From Diadophis punctatus similis (Eukaryota > Chordata > Lepidosauria > Squamata > Dipsadidae), in the NCBI GenBank assembly GCA_023053685.1, contig JALIGW010000015.1, forward strand, positions 60,001 to 124,000: a DNA stretch of 64,000 nt, written 5' to 3'. The number at the start of each line of letters is the position of its first letter. Position 1 is the first letter of the stretch. A program made the translations under genes and the position numbers. Of the stretch, positions 52,909 to 64,000 are shown in pieces. The notes under the pieces were generated by a model that was not told the DNA's origin, ran no database searches, and saw nothing but the letters and a program-made list of their open reading frames with translations.

Positions 52909-53236
52909 TGGTAAGATATCCATGAACTGGGAGAGCCAATGTTAACAAGGTCAGCCAATGGGAGCTTAAACACTTCTCTGAGTCTGTGCAGAGAATCAAA
53001 ACTGAAAACTTAAGAAGTTTAAGGCTGGGCGTGGCTCAGTCCACTCTCTGCTCTCTGTCCCCTCTGTACTCTCAGCCCACTCTGTGCTTGTCTGCTCTGC
53101 TGAAATGAAACTAACTCTCCAATCTCTTCTTAAAGGAAGGAAATTATTTGGTGTTGCTTGCCTCCTACTGGTCCTGGTAAAAGATTAACTGAGGTTAATA
53201 GAAGTTATCAGGCAAGATTCAAATAGTGCTAAAACA
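52909..53236 (+). mobile_element. Old copia-family LTR (probable), inside CR1
   Basis: Starts TGGTAAGATATCCATGAACT and then GGGAGAGCC and AAGGTCAGCCAATGGGAG, closely following the head of the intact copia LTR (ATTCATGACTGGGAGAGCC, GTCAGCCAAT). A GGGCGTGGCTCAG word is shared with 19764-20151. The end near GTGCTAAAACA is provisional, and no target duplication was found. Confidence 0.55.
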
Positions 53237-53351
53237 TACTGAGAGTGCAATTGTTACTTTCAAGCATAAAGTATTCTATGTAGCAGTATTTTTGTTACTC
53301 TCGGTTTTCTTTCCCCTATTCCAATTTGTGATGAAGAATAAGGGGCATCTA

Positions 53352-53670
53352 CAGGTAAACCTCGACTTACGACCACAACTGAGCCCAACTTTTTGTTGCT
53401 AAGTGAGACAGTTAGGTCAGTTTTGCCCGATTTTACGACCTTTCTTGCCACAGTTGTTAAGATAGAAAAAACGGTTGTGACTTCCCAATTGACTTTGCTG
53501 GTCAGGTGGTCACAAAAGGTGATCACGTGATCTCAGGACTCAGTGACTGTCAGGACTGCTAAGTCATGGGGATGCTGCAAAGTTTGTAAGTGTGAAACAT
53601 GGTCATAAGTCACGGCTGTTGTAACTCTGAATGGTCATTAAACGAACTGTTGTAAGTCGAGGACTACCTG
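53352..53670. mobile_element. TA-type MITE, 319 bp
   Basis: Ends CAGGTAAACCTCGACTTAC and GTAAGTCGAGGACTACCTG, flanked by TA on both sides. This is the cleanest copy of the family in the window. TA duplication fits the Tc1/mariner-like group, but no transposase is present. Confidence 0.88.
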
Positions 53671-54551
53671 TATATGGTTATGTGCATAATTTATGAATGT
53701 CTACATAGAAGTGATCTAATAATATGTTCAATGAACTGATCCATAGTGAAGTGTGAATTTCAAGTCAAGTCACAGTCACAAAAATGTGTATTTTTTTGTT
53801 TACTATGAATTCATAAAGCTGGCCTTAAAAAAAAGTCTCAAATTTCTTCCAACCCCCGAGTAGAACTACATTTTATCAACAGCAGTTCTAATCTCCCCAA
53901 AAATTTAACTTGTACAACGCTGTACAGAAATGTTGAGCTGGTAGGATATTCACTTCATCATAAAGACACTACAGCTCATTATTTCACAAGTACAGCCAGG
54001 ATGTAAAATATTTTAATCAGCTAATGGTATTTCCTTCCGCTAACCTTACTGAAAAAGCATGAAATATAAATGCAATTGTCTCACGCATTAAAACCTTTGG
54101 ATACTTGTTTAAAAAATGAAACCCAGTAATTATACTACTGCCTCAATATGTACAACATCTGGGTATATGGGAACAAATTAATTGGCACTAGAAAAATTAA
54201 TGTGGTGCAGTTGCATTTCAAATGCTACTACAAAGCATTCCAGTGTCCACACACACACACCATTTTTTAAAGGGGTGTGTGTGTGTTAATAATCAACCAG
54301 CAATTGTGCATTAATTCCACAAGGTGGCATCTGGAGCATATATATATATTTAACTTAATGTAGCTGCAAACAAAACTGAATACAAGGTTGTCTTTCAAAC
54401 ATCAAAATATATTAAAGGAGTTAAAAAGTAGGTTTGCTGCAAATACACCTATGCTTAGATACCCACAGTTGAAATTGATGTTGAGAATGTGTAATGAGGG
54501 CATTAAAGCTTGTCAGGAAATGAAGAGACATGCAGTTTTATGTGTCTATGG
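53671..54551. other. Single-copy intergenic DNA
   Basis: AT-rich unique sequence with an inverted CACACACA/GTGTGTGT pair at 54248-54288. No gene recognised. Confidence 0.4.
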
Positions 54552-54637
54552 CAGAGGTCTTCAAACTTTGCAACTCAAGACTTGTGGACTTCAACTCCCA
54601 GAATTCTCCAGACAGTTGCAAAGTTTGGGGACCCCTG
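54552..54637. mobile_element. Internally deleted palindromic hAT MITE, 86 bp
   Basis: CAGAGGTCTTCAAACTTTGC and GCAAAGTTTGGGGACCCCTG ends; flanks GTCTATGG and GTGTATGG match at 7 of 8. Confidence 0.85.
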
Positions 54638-54764
54638 GTGTATGGCAGCTTTGATAGCCAGAAGCCTGCTAATGGGCATAAGATCATAGAGAAATGTCTT
54701 GGCTGTCAGATTTTTGGACTATCTAGCCAATCAATCGGTCCATCTTACACAAGATTACTTAGAA

Positions 54765-55380
54765 CAGTGGTTCCCAACCTGGGGGTCGGGACCCCTTTGG
54801 GGGTCGAACGACCATTTCCCAGGGGTCGCCCTGGCATCCTCAGCTCCCCCCCCCCCACTGCCACAAGCCTGGCCATATCGACTCAACTCGCCCGAGCCCT
54901 CCGATTGGTCGGGAGAGGTGCCATTCGGTGAGAGGTGTTTGTGACGCCTGGCGGCCGAGCTTTGACGGCATCAGCTAAGGGGCCAGCTTTGCTTTGAATT
55001 CTGGGAGTTGAAGTCCAGGCACCTTAAAAGTTGCTGAGATTGAGAAATATTGCTGTACACTTGTTGGTTATCAAGTCTAAATACAGAAGTAGACTTGTTG
55101 TGGAAGATGATATTCCTTGTGCTCTTGCAAAGACTGGCCCGAGAATTTCTGATCTGGCATAATTACATATTGTTTTTGTGATTAATCGCTATGCTTTAAT
55201 TATGTTCAAATTGTAACAATGAAAATACATCCTGCATATTAGATATTTACATTACGATTCATAACAGTAGCAAAATTACAGTTATGAAGTAGCAATGAAA
55301 ATAATTTTATGGTTGGGGGTCACCACAACATGAGGAACTATATTAAGGGGTCGCGGCATTAGAAAGGTTGGGAACCACTG
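54765..55380. mobile_element. Non-autonomous hAT element, 616 bp
   Basis: Inverted ends CAGTGGTTCCCAACCT and AGGTTGGGAACCACTG inside a perfect 8-bp duplication ACTTAGAA (54757-54764, 55381-55388). Near 54995-55060 it holds part of a palindromic MITE. Confidence 0.93.
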
Positions 55381-55388
55381 ACTTAGAA

Positions 55389-55777
55389 GCAAAGTCTGCC
55401 CATATTCCGTTCTCCACCGGATGGGACATGCCGATGACACTCATTTATGAAAGGCACCAAAGCTGCAAATTGCAAGTATAAATGCAATATTGCACTAGGG
55501 CTATTCTGTTCTAAGGAACAGCTTTTCGACATTTGGAACAAAAATTGTTTTCTTACATTCTCTGTAAAGTTCCTTATTTTGAAGGACTTCCTTCTGGGAA
55601 CAGGGATTCGGGTCATTTTCTTTGCACCTTGGAGTCTTTCAAAATGCCAAGCCCAATGCACATGTACGTGACAGCATTCAGCATAAATAAGCTTTTAGGC
55701 TGTGACTGTCAGGTTTGTATACTAAAGTCTCAAGCTTCTTCAATTATATTATCACTCTTTTCTCTTACACCATATAC
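55389..55777. other. Single-copy intergenic DNA
   Basis: Unique sequence, no feature seen. Confidence 0.4.
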
Positions 55778-55912
55778 CAGTGTTTCTCAACCTTGGCAGT
55801 TTGAAGATGTGTGGACTTCAACTCTCAGAATTCCACAGCCAGCAACGCTGGCTGGGGAATTCTGGGAGTTGAAGTCCACACATCTTCAAACTGCCAAGGT
55901 TGAGAAACACTG
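55778..55912. mobile_element. Palindromic hAT MITE, 135 bp, perfect target duplication
   Basis: CAGTGTTTCTCAACCTTGGC and its inverted end, near-complete palindrome, flanked by CCATATAC on both sides (55770-55777, 55913-55920). Confidence 0.95.
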
Positions 55913-56029
55913 CCATATACAAAAGATCTTCCACCCCCAAAACTAGTGAGTAAAGTAAAGTAGCATATTTAATGTGGTCATCCTTTTCCCTCAAACCTTG
56001 GAAACCTTTCTAGCATTCCAAATAAATGA

Positions 56030-59000
56030 CACAGCCACAAAAATGATGAGTTTATTAAATATTAGTACAGAAATAATATAGGGTATCATTTCTTTTCTCG
56101 ATCTGAAGAAATTAAGGCTTCACACATGCAATCTGAAAAATTTCCTAAGCTCTTGGTTGAGACACTCAATTGAGGAGACAACTGCACTCAAACCACAAAA
56201 TCTTTATTCTTGTTCTTCTAAAAATTGTGCAAGCCAATGCAGAACATAAGTTTGTTACAATGGCAGAATAAATAAAACCCAAACCTCGAAAGAGGCAGTT
56301 TAGGTCAAGATAAAAATCCAATTCAGCTTTCATATTGATTCAAGCGCTATTCTTCGTGACAATCTCAGCCCCGGGGAAACCAAAAGACGACACTTTATAA
56401 TGTCTTGCTTACACGCCAAAGTCTGTGCGGACACAGAAACCACGATCTCAAAATGAAATGATTTCACACTTCTGTTGAGTCCCTTCTTCGGGGCAATGGC
56501 TTAAAGTTCACTTTTCACAGTACCGCTGGAGACCTTTTAGAGCGGGGTATCGAAATGCCAAAATCACGATGGGTGAAACAGAAGAGGAAATAGAAAGGGC
56601 AAGGGAAGGGAAGGGGAGCGATTTGCCACGTATGTTTTATTGCACTGCACATTCAAAAGGGAGAGTCTATCACCAGCGAAGACTTCCCCTCCGACTGCAC
56701 TATCAGGAAACAAGCTGGAAAGGATCATTATATATCAAAACAACCAAACTATGTCTCATATACCACCCCCGATGTGATTATTTTAAAAGGGAGACAGTTT
56801 CCAAGATTCAACTGGCCAACAGCTTTCTAGACCGTGTTGTTTTATTCAGATTTCACCTCCACATAAACTTTTGTCCAAGGATTGGAGCCGCATCCTCAGA
56901 TGACCCGAGAATGACTCTGGATGATGTATGGATGTGTTCCTGTCCTTAATTCTCCACACCCCTGCAACCTGACAAAAAGACGGAGCTTCTTTTCTGATCA
57001 GTATCTCTTTCCACAGAGTTCTTTCGATTACTGCTCATTACTTGCCCACATTCTTTCATCCTACTGCTCCATCAAGATTGCCTTTTTCCTCTCAGTCCAA
57101 GCCAACTGGAGCTGGGCATGTCCTCAAACTGCAATTTCCCAACTATCTTCTGAGGCACGGAGTTCCCACGAGAATGTTCAAAGGAAAAGCAGGATAAGTG
57201 GGAACAAGAAGGGCATCCCATCACGAGTTACACAAATGAGAATTAATGCAATGAGTTGGCAGCCCTGCTGTGCAATTAAAAAACCACTGAAAAAAAGCTT
57301 TAGATGCCTAATTGCTCTCTCCCTCAGTTTCTCTACAGCAAGCTGATCTTAAGCGACATCCAGCACCCACCACCCATCCTGAAGTTTTTTTTTTTAATTA
57401 AAAAAAAGATCTACTTCATAAGTCTCTATATCATTCATGGGGTGTTTTTTTCCCCCTCACCTCACACATGCCTTCAGCTACTGTTTTCAAAATGTACCTA
57501 AGGCAACGATAGCAGGTTTTCCTCCATACTGCCGAAAAGCTATTACATCCACAGTTCATAAAAATACTCAATACGACATTGAATACTTCAAACAAGCTAG
57601 TAATGTTTTGCCATGTACTGAACAGCAAGTCAAATGATTTAACTACACGCTGGCTCAATATAATCCTTTGAGATGATAAATGTGCGAGTACGGTTCTAAA
57701 GCACAAAACTGAAAAGAAAGGAAAAAAATACAATGTTTGCCTTCCATTTAATAAGACAACAGATTTCATTTCCATGGCATTCCCTGAGACCAAAAAATAA
57801 GTGCACAATAAGAACTAGCAACTGAGGTCTTAAACATGCTACTATTACATATGGTGTCTATGGGGTACATTTATCCCAAATGTACGATATGCTGATTATT
57901 GCCCTCACAATCCTATTTTGTAGACCCTGGAATGGGATAACTCGATGCAGCCAACTTGCCATGGTCAACTCGCCACGGGACAACTCAACAATTCAATTAA
58001 TTAAAATAATTTTAAAAAATATTTCAATTGCTGTCATTCACATTTCATTTTGTCCCTCCTTTGGCCTTCTTTCTTTAATGATTCTATTCCACTATTTCTC
58101 CTATATTAGTGTAACTCTTGTCCCACAGCAAGTTTTTCGTGGCGAGCTGCCGTAGACCTGAAGACTGTCAAATCCACCCAATCAACACACAGAACCTAGA
58201 AGTCCCATTGGGCGAATCAACTATAACCATAAAAGGCAGCCTATGCCGATAGCGAAACAGCAAAGAATATCTTGATGGAATTAAACTTGACTCGTATTCC
58301 CTCGGTCAGAACTGTGGAACAAATGTATTAGAAGACTGGATTTCTTGCGTAATCCAAATTTGCCCTCTAGATGCAGAAGCATGCGAACACATAAGCTATT
58401 ACCTAACAGAACACAGAAAGATAATTTAATGGAGTGGTTTTTGAATGATCTCTACAACAGCTCTTGAACCGATAGGAATTGATCTCATCCCGTTTACCAC
58501 GCTGAATTGCAAGCTGTCAGAGGGTCTTTTCCCTGATACTAAAGGAAAGGAGAATCAGACCTTCCGAGTAATTGGGTACTTTCTGAAAAACTGACCAAGA
58601 TTCTTCGTTACGGCGTGCAGAACACATGCTGAAAAAGTTTCCAAAACTCATTTAGGGAAAAAAAAACCACAGGTTTTCGGGATTCTTCCATTATGGAAAT
58701 CAAGCTTGAAGACAGCAGCAATGGAATGCCTTTCAGGATTAGCTTTGAAGATGGGCATGTCCGTGGAAAGACGTCATACTGGTTCATTCCAGAAATGACC
58801 TTACAAACGGCATCAAGCACATGGAACAGGACTCAGGAAGTTGTGCAAGGGAGGCCAATCTTGCCAAGGGAGGCCACTTCTGGAGCTCATTCCGAGTACC
58901 GCTGCAAGGTTGCAGGATCATCATTCTTCCATTTTCCTGGAAGGTACCCATTTGCTACAAAGAAAACAATGAGCATTCTTGGTCCAAGGGGACAAGGTGG

Positions 59001-59593
59001 GCTGATCACGTTCATCTGCATTGATACACTCAACTCGTTGCAGTAGAGATGTTCTGGGTTTTGTGATTTAACTTATTCCAGGTCAAAATAAGAAGCAAAA
59101 GACCTTGATGCCAAGGTCGTAAGGCTGGTCTTACAGACACGATGGGTACAACGCTGGGAAACATACAACCCCCAAAATATAGTTCTCTTCCTTTAGGCTG
59201 CGCAGGATCAGAAGAATAAGCAGAAGGCCCCAGAAGGGGCATAATCTTCGGTCTATGTAAACAGTTTCTCTGAAACACAACCTAAATATTACAATCGCTT
59301 CATTTAGACTTTATTTTTTAAAAAAACAAACACACACACACACACACGTCCAAGACTGAAAACATTCGAGTCTTTTAGCAACACAACACACCGCACTGTA
59401 GAATGGTTCCATTCCCCCTTTCCGTTAAAATAGCTTCTTCTTCTTTCTAGTTCTTTGATTTCCATACCCTTCGAAGCATCCGTTGCCAGCAACAGACGTA
59501 CAAGCTGAGAAGCCGACAGCTCCGTTGAGCTTTCTTGGGCCACAGTCCAGTCACTGGGAAGAGGCTCCTTTCTTCACGAGAGTCCTCCATGTC
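56030..59593 (-). other. CYLD: Probable CYLD 3' UTR and poly(A) signals
   Basis: From the CYLD stop downward there are about 3.5 kb almost free of transposons, in contrast to the dense repeats beyond 55.9 kb. A long 3' UTR fits, since CYLD mRNAs are known to have multi-kilobase 3' ends. Minus-strand AATAAA words lie at 56203-56208 and 56051-56056, each followed by GT-rich sequence (TTTTGTGG...), as expected for poly(A) sites. Open frames on the plus strand here have no recognisable domains. Confidence 0.6.

Positions 59594-64000
<4,407 letters not shown>

Noticed and set aside
56569..57346. Plus-strand frames of 126 and 141 codons in the CYLD 3' UTR
   Set aside because: No homology signals or motifs, and they overlap a region best explained as 3' UTR on the other strand.
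58693..59046. 117-codon plus-strand frame antisense to the CYLD 3' UTR
   Set aside because: No recognisable domain or signal; such lengths occur by chance in 3.5 kb of balanced sequence.

Overview
This window looks like nuclear DNA of a squamate reptile, most likely a snake. Three things point there. It carries tRNA-derived SINEs of the Sauria type, CR1 3' ends of reptile type, and a CR1 tail that runs directly into an ATTCT microsatellite, an arrangement known from snake genomes. About 59 kb of the window is intergenic; only the last ~8 kb holds a recognisable cellular gene.

Gene content. The minus strand from 63408 down to 59594 carries the five last coding exons of CYLD, the deubiquitinase that removes Lys63- and Met1-linked ubiquitin and restrains NF-kB signalling. 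They encode the end of the USP domain, its B-box zinc module, and the catalytic His and Asp. A probable 3' UTR of ~3.5 kb follows, down to about 56.03 kb. The last exon has one extra base (in the T run at 59760-59762) that breaks the frame. Everything left of 56 kb is gene-poor DNA downstream of CYLD. In other amniotes this side is the long interval toward SALL1, so the AT-rich single-copy blocks here are candidate regulatory elements; I could not test their conservation.

Mobile DNA. The standout is a complete Ty1/copia retrotransposon at 43143-47763 on the minus strand. It has two 266-bp LTRs identical by eye, a 5-bp target duplication (TTCTT), one uninterrupted 1329-residue gag-pol frame, a primer-binding site matching the anticodon arm of initiator tRNA-Met, and a polypurine tract inside the coding sequence. 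Two older LTR-like copies with the same head motifs lie at 19764-20151 and 52909-53236. A separate solo LTR lies at 16563-17032.

The rest is a dense record of nested insertion: CR1 fragments, a 5'-truncated L1 with a perfect 17-bp target duplication, RTE-clade fragments, several SINE families, many non-autonomous hAT elements with 8-bp duplications, and TA-duplicating MITEs. Several sites are nested three or four layers deep.

Simple repeats are abundant and long: polypyrimidine or polypurine tracts of 0.25-0.7 kb, pentanucleotide arrays with block-wise variants, a 93-bp minisatellite, and a SINE whose interior has expanded into alternating ~67-bp modules. Nearly all remaining open frames are low-complexity translations or lie inside repeats and are not genes.
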